Under the pieces are notes generated by a model that worked only from the letters and a program-made list of their open reading frames with translations, was not told the DNA's origin and did no database searches. A DNA stretch of 33,120 bases from a bacterium (GTDB taxonomy: Bacteria; Patescibacteriota; Patescibacteriia; 2-12-FULL-60-25). Of the stretch, positions 1-7,157 are shown in pieces (positions within the stretch are counted from its first letter, which is position 1; each line of letters opens with the position of its first letter). The stretch covers positions 1 to 33,120 of the forward strand of contig JANLIO010000005.1 in assembly GCA_024654265.1 (NCBI GenBank), read 5' to 3'. The position numbers and the translations under genes were made by a program.

Positions 1-492
1 GGGCAAGAGCGTGGGCTTCGGAGTGGGACCGAGAATGTTTCCGGAATGATTGGAATGGCAGAATCACTTGAGCGTTCAGTCGCGCTTCGTGAAAAAGAAA
101 ATGTGCGTCTCACGAAACTTCGTGATCATCTTATCGACGGACTCCTTACGATTCCAAAGTCACGATTGAACGGTCACACAACCGAACGGCTTCCAAATAA
201 CGTGAATGTATCTTTTTTGGATATTGAGGGCGAGGCTGCGATTTTGTATCTTGATGCGGAAGGGATTTATGCTTCAACCGGATCCGCATGTGCGTCATTG
301 TCATTGGATCCGTCGCATGTCATTCTTGCGATAGGTATGTCGTATGAAGCGGCACATGGTTCCATTCGGTTTTCCTTGGGTCGGGAGACAACGTTGAAAG
401 ATATTGATAGGGTGATACAGGTAATGCCCGGTGTCGTGGAACGGTTGCGGAAAATTTCACCCGTGAATCTCGACATGAAACATTTTGGATGA
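1..492 (+). CDS. iscS: Cysteine desulfurase (NifS/IscS type), C-terminal part
   Basis: The frame is open from base 1, so the gene begins upstream of the window; the ATG at 46 in the ORF track is internal. The first codons read GQERGLRSGTEN, a signature of class V aminotransferase-fold cysteine desulfurases. Further on STGSACAS holds the catalytic loop cysteine that carries the persulfide. The family uses PLP to take sulfur from L-cysteine (giving alanine) and passes it to the scaffold, which fits the IscU-type gene that follows. Only the small C-terminal domain and the catalytic loop are visible, and the PLP lysine lies outside the window. The IscS/NifS distinction cannot be settled from this part. 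Confidence 0.95.
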   Translation, partial: GQERGLRSGTENVSGMIGMAESLERSVALREKENVRLTKLRDHLIDGLLTIPKSRLNGHTTERLPNNVNVSFLDIEGEAAILYLDAEGIYASTGSACASLSLDPSHVILAIGMSYEAAHGSIRFSLGRETTLKDIDRVIQVMPGVVERLRKISPVNLDMKHFG

Positions 493-532
493 TCTGTCAT
501 CCTGAACGTATTTGGGATTTTTTGTCACAGTT

Positions 533-654
533 CCGTCATCTCGACCGAGGAGGCTCTGCTTGTACCGTCATCTCGACCAAGGAGGCTCTGCTTGTACCGT
601 CATCCCGACCGAGGAGGCTCTGCTTGTACCGTCATCTCGACCGAGGAGGCTCTG
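533..654. repeat. 32-bp tandem repeat, about 3.8 units
   Basis: Three complete 32-bp units begin at 533, 565 and 597, followed by a partial one from 629 to about 654. The core is CCGTCATCTCGACCGAGGAG. Units differ by single substitutions (533-564 versus 565-596 and 597-628). There are no unique spacers, so this is not a CRISPR array. The ORFs in the track at 489-830 and 512-817 are this repeat translated in two frames. It fills the space between the desulfurase and scaffold genes. Confidence 0.9.
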
Positions 655-732
655 CGACGAGTGGAGAGATCCCTTTTATAATGAAATCATTTCCTTTGAA
701 GAGGGATTCCTCCGCTACGGTCGGAATGACGG
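629..732. repeat. REP-like inverted pair closing the tandem repeat
   Basis: The last tandem unit (CGTCATCTCGACCGAGGAGG at 630 onward) faces an inverted relative at 703-732, whose reverse complement begins CGTCATTCCGACCGTAGCGG. The two arms are imperfect but clearly related, and would give a long hairpin with a loop of roughly 50 nt. This resembles dispersed intergenic palindromes in bacteria that read 'cgtcat..cgaccg..ggag'. No function is evident. Confidence 0.65.
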
Positions 733-813
733 AAGGAGAAGTGAGATATCCCCCAAAGGGATTCGAGATTTACCTCGTAGTCTCATACGGGGGCAGAATA
801 ATAGGTACATCAT

Positions 814-1500
814 ATGAAAGATCAAATTGAAACATCATCTGTAGACGCTCGGAAGGGAGACGTTGTGACACGGTCGAAAGATCGTGGGTGGTTTTATACG
901 GATGTTGTGAAGGATCATTTTTTTCATCCGCGAAATTTTATGGATGATGAGTCCGAATACGTGGATGCATCAATGGGAATGGTTGGTTCACCGGCGTGCG
1001 GAGATGCAATGAAGGTATGGATCAAAGTTGATCCGGAGACGGAACGTATTATTGATATGAAATGGAAGACGTTTGGATGTGGGTCTGCGATTGCGTCCAC
1101 TTCGATCATGTCTGTGATGGTAACGGAAGATGGTGGGATGACGTTGGACGACGCACGAAATCTCACTCCGCAAAAAATCATGGAGCGACTCGGCGGACTT
1201 CCTGCGCGCAAAGTACATTGTTCCGTGTTGGGTGATAAGGCGCTTCGTTCCGCGATTAACGATTGGTATCGAAGACAAAAACGACATGACAAAATCCAAG
1301 TAGAGCAAGGACGGTTGATTGATAAAATATTGCGAGTCACAGATTTGGATATTGAAGAGGCTGTGTTGGACGGTGCGACAACGTTGGAAAAAGTGCAGGA
1401 GAAAACAAAAGTTGGAACCGGTGATCCATCATGTATCCCCGAGGTTGAACAGTTGATCCGCTTTTATCGCGAAAAGTTTTTTGGCGTAGATCCGGTATAA
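814..1500 (+). CDS. iscU: IscU/NifU-type Fe-S scaffold with degenerate BFD-like C-terminus
   Basis: The 228-aa protein receives sulfur from the upstream desulfurase and assembles Fe-S clusters. Residues about 25-155 are the IscU domain, with three ligand cysteines: C62 in GSPACGDAMK (with D64), C89 in TFGCGSA, and C136 in KVHCSVLGDKAL. The 35-aa tail beyond a standard IscU start, and residues about 165-215, are extra. The C-terminal segment (DLDIEEAV...TTLEKVQEKTKVGTGDPSCIPEVEQL) has the layout of the [2Fe-2S] BFD-like middle domain of NifU, but only one cysteine (C207) remains, so it probably cannot hold that cluster. There is no C-terminal Nfu domain. Shine-Dalgarno is weak (ATAGGT). A hairpin at 1506-1529 and the terminator at 1561 follow. 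Confidence 0.92.
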   Translation: MKDQIETSSVDARKGDVVTRSKDRGWFYTDVVKDHFFHPRNFMDDESEYVDASMGMVGSPACGDAMKVWIKVDPETERIIDMKWKTFGCGSAIASTSIMSVMVTEDGGMTLDDARNLTPQKIMERLGGLPARKVHCSVLGDKALRSAINDWYRRQKRHDKIQVEQGRLIDKILRVTDLDIEEAVLDGATTLEKVQEKTKVGTGDPSCIPEVEQLIRFYREKFFGVDPV

Positions 1501-1560
1501 AAAAACCGGCACCACGAGGATGGTACCGGCGATCTTGCGATCATGGAGAAAGGAGCGGAA

Positions 1561-1585
1561 CCCCGAGAGGGTCTCGGGGTTATTT
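1561..1585. terminator. Hairpin terminator between convergent genes
   Basis: CCCCGAGA, loop GGG, TCTCGGGG form a perfect 8-bp stem, followed on the + strand by TTATTTTA. It lies 61 nt after the iscU stop and directly next to the stop of the minus-strand gene at 1580, so it may serve both. A weaker hairpin with one mismatch (CCGGCACC / GGTACCGG) sits at 1506-1529. Confidence 0.7.
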
Positions 1586-2236
1586 TAGTGTTCTACGATA
1601 GGCTTGGCTGATCTCGTCGAGTTGAGCCTGTTCTTTTGGAGACATTTCCCTCGAAATATCCAGCGTGGGGATGCGGGAACTCCTTGGTTGTTTCGTTGTT
1701 CCCGGCAGAAACGGACCGCTGGAACCGGACTGTCTCGTGCCACCTCTTCGAGAAATGGGCAAATTTGAGAGCTCTGGTGAAAGCTCTTTTTGAAGGGCTG
1801 GCGATTTCATTTGAGGTGCCAAGCCCTCCATTGTCGCAGGACCATCACCTTCTTCGTCAAAGTCGACGTCGTCTTTGAAAAACATCGCCATTGCTTCTTC
1901 GGTATGCTTTTTTAAGCATCCTCGGAATGCACTGATGAAGCTTTCAGGAATCATTTCCCAGTCGATTCCGAAAAAGTCTAGTAGAGACTGAAACAGTTCC
2001 GATTGGCCTTCCATGGCATTCATGACTCTTGATGAGACCTCGATCGTGAGCGCGCCTTCCGAAAACATGGTTTTGATGCCATGTCGCTCTCTGTATAGTG
2101 CGCTTACACGATTGGCGAGATCAGCGTTTTCACGCAAGAGTACGCTGAGCCTGGTTTCCAGCTTCTTGATTTCATTTCGAAGCTTTTGATTTTCCAGACT
2201 ACCAAAAACTGGCGGTGGAAGCGTTTCTTTTGACAT
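1580..2236 (-). CDS. Hypothetical coiled-coil protein (218 aa)
   Basis: I do not recognise the family. The ORF track starts at 2338, but the likely start is MSKETL at 2236, because AGGAGG lies 5 nt upstream. Residues about 12-50 (LENQKLRNEIKKLETRLSVLLRENADLANRV) look like a heptad coiled coil of bZIP or cell-division-accessory style. Next comes a helical middle section with hydrophobic residues (SELFQSLLDFFGIDWEMIPESFI), an acidic stretch (DDVDFDEEGDGP) and a Ser/Gly/Arg/Pro-rich tail likely to be disordered. There is no signal peptide or membrane segment, so it is probably cytoplasmic. A possible promoter is TTGACA at 2297-2302 with a weak TAGCCT at 2274-2279 (17-nt spacer). Confidence 0.7.
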   Translation of the reverse strand: MSKETLPPPVFGSLENQKLRNEIKKLETRLSVLLRENADLANRVSALYRERHGIKTMFSEGALTIEVSSRVMNAMEGQSELFQSLLDFFGIDWEMIPESFISAFRGCLKKHTEEAMAMFFKDDVDFDEEGDGPATMEGLAPQMKSPALQKELSPELSNLPISRRGGTRQSGSSGPFLPGTTKQPRSSRIPTLDISREMSPKEQAQLDEISQAYRRTLK

Positions 2237-2358
2237 GATGTCCTCCTGGTTTGGGTTTGTCGATGAACAATGGAGGCTACCCCATTTTGAAGATCCTGTC
2301 AAGCTATGTTGACATTTAATATCATATCGCATTTGCATGATGTGATCATCTGCGATGT

Positions 2359-3519
2359 TTACTTTTTTTGAAGTATAAAAATGTTTCGTGTGACAAATTG
2401 ACCCTCACGATGATATTGGAGAGGGGAGTCTGGAAGAATAGTAAAATGTTTTTGAACAAAAAGATCCTTGGAAAGATTCACGAAGGCGTGTCCATTTTTT
2501 GTTTGAAAAGATGGCCATACGCAAACGAGCTTCCCATCCTTTTGGAGAAGGGAATGGAAAATGGGGAGAGCATCTTGCCACAAGGATGTGATTTCTTCTG
2601 CATTTTTTTCCAGCATGGTTTCTGATTCATCGCCTTTGAGCGGTGGGCCAAGGTGTCCTTCCGTGACAATGGCGTCGACAGGTCCTAATTTCTTTTTGTT
2701 CAAATGTCGAACATCTGATAAAAATATTTCTATCTTGGAACCTGATTCAGGATCAGCGATTTTTTCTTGGATGAGCCACTTTGTATTTTTTTCGCTTGCA
2801 GATACTTGATTTTTATCATTGTCTGAACCAATGATTTTTTTTGCATCGGTTGCAAGCTCTGTTTCCATAAGGATTGTTCCTGATCCGCAGAATGGATCAA
2901 GAAGCGTTCCGTCGGCGGGAAGCGTCGCGAGGTTCACCATCATGCGTGCGAGCTTAGGTGGGAGCATGCCAAGACGCGCAGATCGTGCTGGGCGATCATA
3001 ATCTCGGTGGCTCCATGCATCTGCATCTTGAACGTGTGTTGTGAGACCAACGTGGATGATTTCGCCATCAGCGATCAGAATGAAATCATATCCCTCTGTT
3101 GTGAGTTTCATTTTTGCGACTGCGGCAGGCGAGAGGATCTTCTCGTCTTTTGACGTTACCCAACGTGCGGATCGGCCTCGTGATTTCAATTCGCGTTTCA
3201 GTGCTTTTCCGAGGAGATCTGATTTGAGACGTTTTGATCCAAATACAGAAAGACCAAACAAGACGCGTTCTTTGCGCGGTATTTGTTCGATGATGTCGGC
3301 AAGTTGAGATGAGTCAAATTTCGCGGTTGGGAGTGTTGCAACAATATCACCAAGCTTTACGGTTCCGCCAAGCGAATTCATCCGTTCAGCCCCATTCCAG
3401 TCGTCAGATTGGGCGAGAAGAGCGGTTCCGATCATTTGGACATCCTCAGAAGGATGAGACGCGCAAAACTCAGCTTTACTAAGCAATGGGTGGCTTCCAA
3501 GGATAGAGAAGTGATTCAT
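2359..3519 (-). CDS. TRM11/Trm-G10-like RNA methyltransferase
   Basis: A SAM-dependent methyltransferase, most like tRNA guanosine-N2 enzymes of the TRM11 group. The start is MNHFSILG at 3519 (386 aa), not 3768 as in the ORF track; a promoter (GTGACA, 17 nt, CATACT) ends 6 nt before this ATG. Residues 5-18 (SILGSHPLLSKAEF) match the typical N-terminus of THUMP-linked methylases. YDRPARSARLGMLPPKLARMMVNLA (174-198) leads into motif I, LLDPFCGSGTILME (206-219). Motif IV is IVTEGHLGPPLKG (about 278-290), where one expects D/N-P-P-Y/F or the TRM11-like E-P-x-L-G; here proline is replaced by Gly-His. Target RNA is unknown. No Shine-Dalgarno, consistent with a leaderless mRNA. Confidence 0.82.
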   Translation of the reverse strand: MNHFSILGSHPLLSKAEFCASHPSEDVQMIGTALLAQSDDWNGAERMNSLGGTVKLGDIVATLPTAKFDSSQLADIIEQIPRKERVLFGLSVFGSKRLKSDLLGKALKRELKSRGRSARWVTSKDEKILSPAAVAKMKLTTEGYDFILIADGEIIHVGLTTHVQDADAWSHRDYDRPARSARLGMLPPKLARMMVNLATLPADGTLLDPFCGSGTILMETELATDAKKIIGSDNDKNQVSASEKNTKWLIQEKIADPESGSKIEIFLSDVRHLNKKKLGPVDAIVTEGHLGPPLKGDESETMLEKNAEEITSLWQDALPIFHSLLQKDGKLVCVWPSFQTKNGHAFVNLSKDLFVQKHFTILPDSPLQYHREGQFVTRNIFILQKK

Positions 3520-3525
3520 GGCGAC

Positions 3526-3554
3526 AGTATGCTCGAATCTGCGTAGCTTGTCAC
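3526..3554 (-). promoter_or_regulatory. Promoter of the methyltransferase (leaderless)
   Basis: Read on the minus strand: -35 GTGACA (3549-3554), 17-nt spacer, -10 CATACT (3526-3531), then 6 nt to the ATG. Transcription would start on the A of the start codon. A TTGACG at 3555-3560 on the plus strand is directly adjacent and could be the -35 of the divergent gene, although its -10 (TTGTAT at 3578-3583) is poor. Confidence 0.65.
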
Positions 3555-3700
3555 TTGACGATGCGAACAATATATGGTTGTATGACAAGTCGTTCTTCGA
3601 CAATCTCTGCGCGCGAAATGCGCCGGGGAATACAGACTCTTCTCTGCAATTGTAGAGAAAAAGACATCGGAAAATCCAAACAAAGGGAAATGGAGGAACC

Positions 3701-5554
3701 ATGAAATTCCGAACGTTCAAACAGGTGCTTTTTGTGGCGGTCGCTTTCGTGGTCGCCCTTTTTGTCACCGTAGCTTCGGCAATGCCGGAGACCGGGAAGT
3801 TTCAGGTCGTTCATCGAACCGAGGAAGACGCGACGAAGGACTCTCGTCCTCACGTCGTCGTTGGACCGCGTGTTCAGGTGGATCAAATCGTGACCGCGTT
3901 TGCCGTCATGTACAAGAATGCGACCGGGAAAGAGTTGACGTGGCAGGTGATCCAAGCGGAGAACGCGAAGAACACCATCCCCGTTTGCAAGATCCCGGGT
4001 GATGGCCCGATGTGGCGCGGGCGTGGTGACACGTCGGTGTGGGAAAACTGTCCGGAAGAACACCGGACGGTTGCGTTGATCGCCGGCTCTTCCGGCGTGA
4101 TCCGGATTCCTATGCACAGCGTGGAAACGTACGGTCAAAAGATGCAACGCCTGCAGAAGCAAGACGCTTGTCTTAAAAGCGTCGAATGTATGACGAAGCG
4201 ACTTCGGGAGTTGGGTGCTCCGGCTCCGAAGGTCGAGGTCAATCAAAAGAAGGCGGATGAAAAGCCGTCGAGTACTTCAATCCCCGAAGCATCGAGTTCG
4301 GTGCCGGTGGGGCCACAGCGTACGCCTCACGCAAAACGGGTGGATACGGATGAGAAGTTGAAATCGGTTTTCACTCTCGACCCCCCGTTTGCAATCATTG
4401 GTGTCATGATGTTGCTCCTTGGTCTTGTCGTCAGCTTCAAGAAGGGCTATGCGCAAGGCAAGACGCAGGGCCACAAGCTGGGTCGAGAAAGAGCCCTTGA
4501 AATTGGGCGTCTCGCAGGTCGCGAGGACATCTTGGCCGTTGTTCGCGAACTTCCGACTTTGAACATCTCGTTTATCTCGGGACCAATTGAGTTGGACTCG
4601 TTGGGTTCGATGCAACGAGCGGTAGTGAAGTCATTGCCACTGAAGCCACGCGAAAAATCTCTTGCTCCGAAGAAGGATCTGGAAACGGCGACACAGAAGA
4701 TCGCGGATTTGGAGCGCAAGGTGGAAGAGCTCGAGATCGAGAAAAAAGCATCGGCTCGATCCGCGGATGAACAAGCAGTCGCACTCCGTGCGAAGTTGGC
4801 GGATGAGAAGAAAGCTCTGCAGGAAGCAAAAGACGCCATCGCGAATCTCGCTTTCGAGCTTCGTCAGTTGCAGGATGAACTTGACGCTTTGAGAAGCAGG
4901 CCGTCTGTCGTCGTGTATGGTCAATCGGGGATTCTCATGTCTACTGACGAACTCGTTGCGCGTCTCGATGACGAGGACGCCTTTGATGGTGAGGAGACGG
5001 TTGTTCGTGAGAGGAATGATGGTGCGAAGAGTGCTCAGCAAGAGCCCGCGTCTCTCGCTCGTCAAATCGCTGAGAAAGATGCTCGGATTGCTGAACTTGA
5101 ATCCGAGGTTCGAACGGCGAGGGAGTTGGTCGAAAGTAGCAATGAACAGGCTCGAGCTTGTGTCAGAGCACACAGTGATGTGAGTACATCGCTAGAGCAT
5201 GCCCGTCAGGAAATCAAGTCGCTGTCAGCACAAAGCAACGCGACCGATCTGCGGAAGCTAGCGAAACCCGGTTTTGATGAGGCGCTTCGGCTCACAGAGC
5301 GGGCACTACGTCATGGCTTGGGTGATACTGATAATCCCTTGCAACTCAGTTTGCAGGGTTTTACCTCTTTGCTCTATATCCTGGGGCGAAAGGTTGAACC
5401 TTCTCCAGAGCTGATCTTGACTATCCCGACGGAAACAGCTCGTAATTTGATCCAGGTTGAGGATCATTACCTGTCTCAGCTCGTTGAGGCACTTGCCGGC
5501 TACGGAGCGCAACCGCTTCGAGAAACACAGTCATTCCGACCGAGTATCGTTTAG
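3701..5554 (+). CDS. Secreted/membrane protein with long coiled coils (617 aa)
   Basis: Family not recognised. A strong Shine-Dalgarno (TGGAGGAACC) precedes ATG. Residues 1-27 form a signal peptide (basic start, hydrophobic LFVAVAFVVALFVTV, cleavage near ASA). An extracytoplasmic domain of about 190 aa with several cysteines follows, then a Pro/Ser linker, and one membrane helix at about 230-248 (FAIIGVMMLLLGLVVSF). After it comes a basic stretch with repeated Gly (KKGYAQGKTQGHKLGRERA) and coiled coils at about 325-400 and 445-510 (DLERKVEELEIEKK; EKDARIAELESEV). A final helical domain ends at 617. The order suggests an N-out/C-in protein anchoring a cytoplasmic coiled-coil part. Its codon usage seems richer in GC than most neighbours. 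It is followed by a strong terminator. Confidence 0.8.
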   Translation: MKFRTFKQVLFVAVAFVVALFVTVASAMPETGKFQVVHRTEEDATKDSRPHVVVGPRVQVDQIVTAFAVMYKNATGKELTWQVIQAENAKNTIPVCKIPGDGPMWRGRGDTSVWENCPEEHRTVALIAGSSGVIRIPMHSVETYGQKMQRLQKQDACLKSVECMTKRLRELGAPAPKVEVNQKKADEKPSSTSIPEASSSVPVGPQRTPHAKRVDTDEKLKSVFTLDPPFAIIGVMMLLLGLVVSFKKGYAQGKTQGHKLGRERALEIGRLAGREDILAVVRELPTLNISFISGPIELDSLGSMQRAVVKSLPLKPREKSLAPKKDLETATQKIADLERKVEELEIEKKASARSADEQAVALRAKLADEKKALQEAKDAIANLAFELRQLQDELDALRSRPSVVVYGQSGILMSTDELVARLDDEDAFDGEETVVRERNDGAKSAQQEPASLARQIAEKDARIAELESEVRTARELVESSNEQARACVRAHSDVSTSLEHARQEIKSLSAQSNATDLRKLAKPGFDEALRLTERALRHGLGDTDNPLQLSLQGFTSLLYILGRKVEPSPELILTIPTETARNLIQVEDHYLSQLVEALAGYGAQPLRETQSFRPSIV

Positions 5555-5578
5555 AGCGAATCGGTCCTACTCAGTTAC

Positions 5579-5615
5579 GGGCCCGCACGAACTTCACGTG
5601 TGGGCCCTATTTGTT
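5579..5615 (+). terminator. Intrinsic terminator
   Basis: GGGCCCGCACG (5579-5589), 7-nt loop, CGTGTGGGCCC (5597-5607) form an 11-bp stem with one G-U pair, followed by TATTTGTT. It ends the 617-aa gene. Confidence 0.88.
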
Positions 5616-5708
5616 ATCTGATGGATTGACGCTATTCTCATTCCGTGATAGCGTTCTCGCACAATTTACTCATATCGGTCCGCTCTCTCACCGATCAACG
5701 CGGAGAGA
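5616..5708. other. Intergenic region with a 7-bp hairpin
   Basis: The stretch from the terminator to the rpsF leader contains no gene. ACGCTAT (5629-5635) and ATAGCGT (5648-5654) form a perfect 7-bp stem with a 12-nt loop. A TTGACG at 5626-5631 overlaps it but no convincing -10 follows at 16-18 nt. Nothing else is recognised. Confidence 0.4.
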
Positions 5709-5811
5709 CCCCCACACCTTTTTCGCACGGTTCGCAATAGAATCGACCACATGAAATGAGATTGGGTTCATCTTGCATGATCCCAAATCGTGGACAAAAA
5801 AGGTGTGGGGG
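5709..5811. repeat. Inverted repeat enclosing the rpsF leader
   Basis: A perfect 15-bp inverted repeat: CCCCCACACCTTTTT at 5709-5723 and AAAAAGGTGTGGGGG at 5797-5811, ending 14 nt before the rpsF ATG. Inside lies a second stem (GATTGGG / CCCAAATC with a bulge, about 5760-5788). A -10-like TAGAAT at 5738-5743 also lies inside, without a good -35. If transcription begins upstream, this is a nested RNA hairpin that would bury the purine-rich GGTGTGGGGG before the start; leaders of rpsF operons in other bacteria are known to bind the S6:S18 dimer. The arm shares 12 bases with the 23S helix-25 insertion stem. Confidence 0.7.
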
Positions 5812-5825
5812 CGAAATATGAACTT

Positions 5826-6380
5826 ATGAAATACGAACTTCTTTATATTATTCCTGCAACCATTGCAGATGACGAGCTCTCTTCAGTAGAAGGGAGTGTG
5901 AGTGCACTTCTTGAAAAGCATGGTGCACAAACGATTGAAAGTACTCGGCTTGGAAAGTTGCGTTTTGCGTATCCGATCAATAAAACGCGATATGGTCATT
6001 ACACGTTAGTTCATTTTGACGCGGAAGGTGAGTCCATGGCGAAAATTGACATGGAACTTCGCATCTTGAACACAGTTCTTCGATATATTGTTTTGAAGCA
6101 GGAAGATACATCGAAAAAACCATTTACGCTCGTACAATTTACAGAGGTGAATGTTGATTCAAAGGAAGTTGGACGACGACGAAAGAAATCATCAGATGAT
6201 GAAACAGAAAAACCAGCACGAGAGGAGATTTCATCCGGTGTAAAAGCAATTGAAGGAGATGAAACGGCTGTAAAGGAAGATGTTGTTGAGGAAAAGAAAG
6301 AAGATGCTCCAGCCTTGACGGATCAAGAGCTTGAAAAGAAATTAGACGATGTTCTTACAAAAGATGAGAAAGAAGCGTAA
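5826..6380 (+). CDS. rpsF: 30S ribosomal protein S6
   Basis: S6 binds S18 and the central domain of 16S rRNA. The start chosen is MKYELLYIIPATIADD at 5826, which matches the usual S6 N-terminus; the ORF-track start at 5790 would place the leader hairpin arm in the coding sequence. Residues 1-100 are the S6 ferredoxin-like fold (KYELLYIIP; GKLRFAYPINKTRYGHYTLVHFDA; LRILNTVLRYIVLK). The remaining 80 or so residues are a highly charged Lys/Glu/Asp tail, giving 184 aa against roughly 95-135 in most bacteria. It is the first gene of rpsF-ssb-rpsR. No clear Shine-Dalgarno is seen, and the leader has a strong inverted repeat. Confidence 0.95.
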   Translation: MKYELLYIIPATIADDELSSVEGSVSALLEKHGAQTIESTRLGKLRFAYPINKTRYGHYTLVHFDAEGESMAKIDMELRILNTVLRYIVLKQEDTSKKPFTLVQFTEVNVDSKEVGRRRKKSSDDETEKPAREEISSGVKAIEGDETAVKEDVVEEKKEDAPALTDQELEKKLDDVLTKDEKEA

Positions 6381-6392
6381 TCTATAGATCAT

Positions 6393-6860
6393 ATGAACTT
6401 GAATCGAGCCATGATTATCGGGAACCTTACACGGGATCCCGAGCTCCGCACAACAACGACGGGGCAGAACGTGTGTAATTTCAGTATTGCGACCTCCTCG
6501 CAGTGGAATGACGCACAGGGTCAGAAGCAGGAACGCGTTGAATATCACAACATTGTTGCATGGGGACGTCTCGCGGAAATTTGCGGACAATATCTTGCAA
6601 AAGGACGGAAGGTTTACCTTGAAGGTCGTTTGCAGACACGCGAATGGGAAGCACAGGACGGAAGCAAAAAAAGCCGAACAGAAATTGTTGCTGAAAATAT
6701 GATCATGTTGAGTTCTCCACCGGCGGGTGGTGCGGGTGCAACGAATGAGAGTGCGCCAGCGGTTAAGCAGACCGCAAATCCGGTCGTTGCTTCAAGTGAG
6801 CCGGTCATTGATCAGGGGACAGGAGAAGAAGAAATTCGAATTGAAGATATTCCATTTTAA
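6393..6860 (+). CDS. ssb: Single-stranded DNA-binding protein
   Basis: The 155-aa SSB covers ssDNA in replication, recombination and repair. The OB fold occupies residues 1-105, starting MNLNRAMIIGNLTRDPELR and including FSIATSSQW, ERVEYHNIVAWGRLAEIC and YLAKGRKVYLEGRLQTREW, all typical. A short flexible linker rich in Ala, Pro and Gly leads to the acidic tip EEEIRIEDIPF, which in SSBs docks partner proteins and normally ends in DIPF, as here. It sits 12 nt after rpsF and 3 nt before rpsR, the classical S6-SSB-S18 order. Confidence 0.97.
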   Translation: MNLNRAMIIGNLTRDPELRTTTTGQNVCNFSIATSSQWNDAQGQKQERVEYHNIVAWGRLAEICGQYLAKGRKVYLEGRLQTREWEAQDGSKKSRTEIVAENMIMLSSPPAGGAGATNESAPAVKQTANPVVASSEPVIDQGTGEEEIRIEDIPF

Positions 6861-6863
6861 GTT

Positions 6864-7082
6864 ATGACACCAATCAAAAAACAGTCACGTCATTGTCACT
6901 TCTGCCGAGTGAGCTCGGAAGCAGTCGACTTTAAAGATACAGATACATTGCATCGCTATCTTTCTTCGTTTGGAAAGATCGTTTCGCGAAAGCGTTCGGG
7001 TGTGTGTCCATGGCATCAGCGAAAGTTGGCGGTTGCGGTGAAGCGCGCGCGCTTCATGGGACTTCTCCCATACGCCGTTTAA
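6864..7082 (+). CDS. rpsR: 30S ribosomal protein S18
   Basis: The 72-aa S18 pairs with S6 on the 30S platform. The core YLSSFGKIVSRKRSGVCPWHQRKLAVAVKRARFMGLLPYAV is the conserved family block (usual bacterial form: FI-ITE-GKI-PRRxTG). The N-terminus carries CHFC, and a third cysteine lies in SGVCPWHQ, together with histidines. It resembles zinc-binding (C+) S18 versions, although the fourth ligand would have to be histidine. It begins 3 nt after ssb. Confidence 0.95.
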   Translation: MTPIKKQSRHCHFCRVSSEAVDFKDTDTLHRYLSSFGKIVSRKRSGVCPWHQRKLAVAVKRARFMGLLPYAV

Positions 7083-7089
7083 ATTGTGA

Positions 7090-7148
7090 ACGCGTAGCGC
7101 GAAACACGTCACGTATTTATAATGTGTGACGCGTTACGAGTTACGCGT
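7090..7148. repeat. Imperfect 23-bp inverted repeat between rpsR and epmA
   Basis: ACGCGTAGCGCGAAACACGTCAC-type arm (7090-7112) faces 7126-7148; about 19 of 23 positions pair. The 13-nt loop contains TATAAT (7118-7123), which could be a -10, but no -35 sits upstream at proper spacing. It has no T-run, so it is not a simple terminator. It may be a REP-like element or an mRNA hairpin separating the ribosomal-protein genes from epmA-efp. Confidence 0.6.
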
Positions 7149-7157
7149 TTTGCGTTT

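Noticed and set aside
533-654. Possible CRISPR array
   Set aside because: The units are directly adjacent, without spacers, and no cas genes are seen.
489-830. ORFs 489-830 and 512-817 (+), 113 and 101 aa
   Set aside because: Both are translations of the 32-bp tandem repeat and its inverted end (HLDRGGSA... repeated); no ribosome-binding site and no independent support.
7118-7123. TATAAT in the rpsR-epmA hairpin loop as an epmA promoter
   Set aside because: No -35 or TGn extension is found at proper spacing; kept only as a remark.
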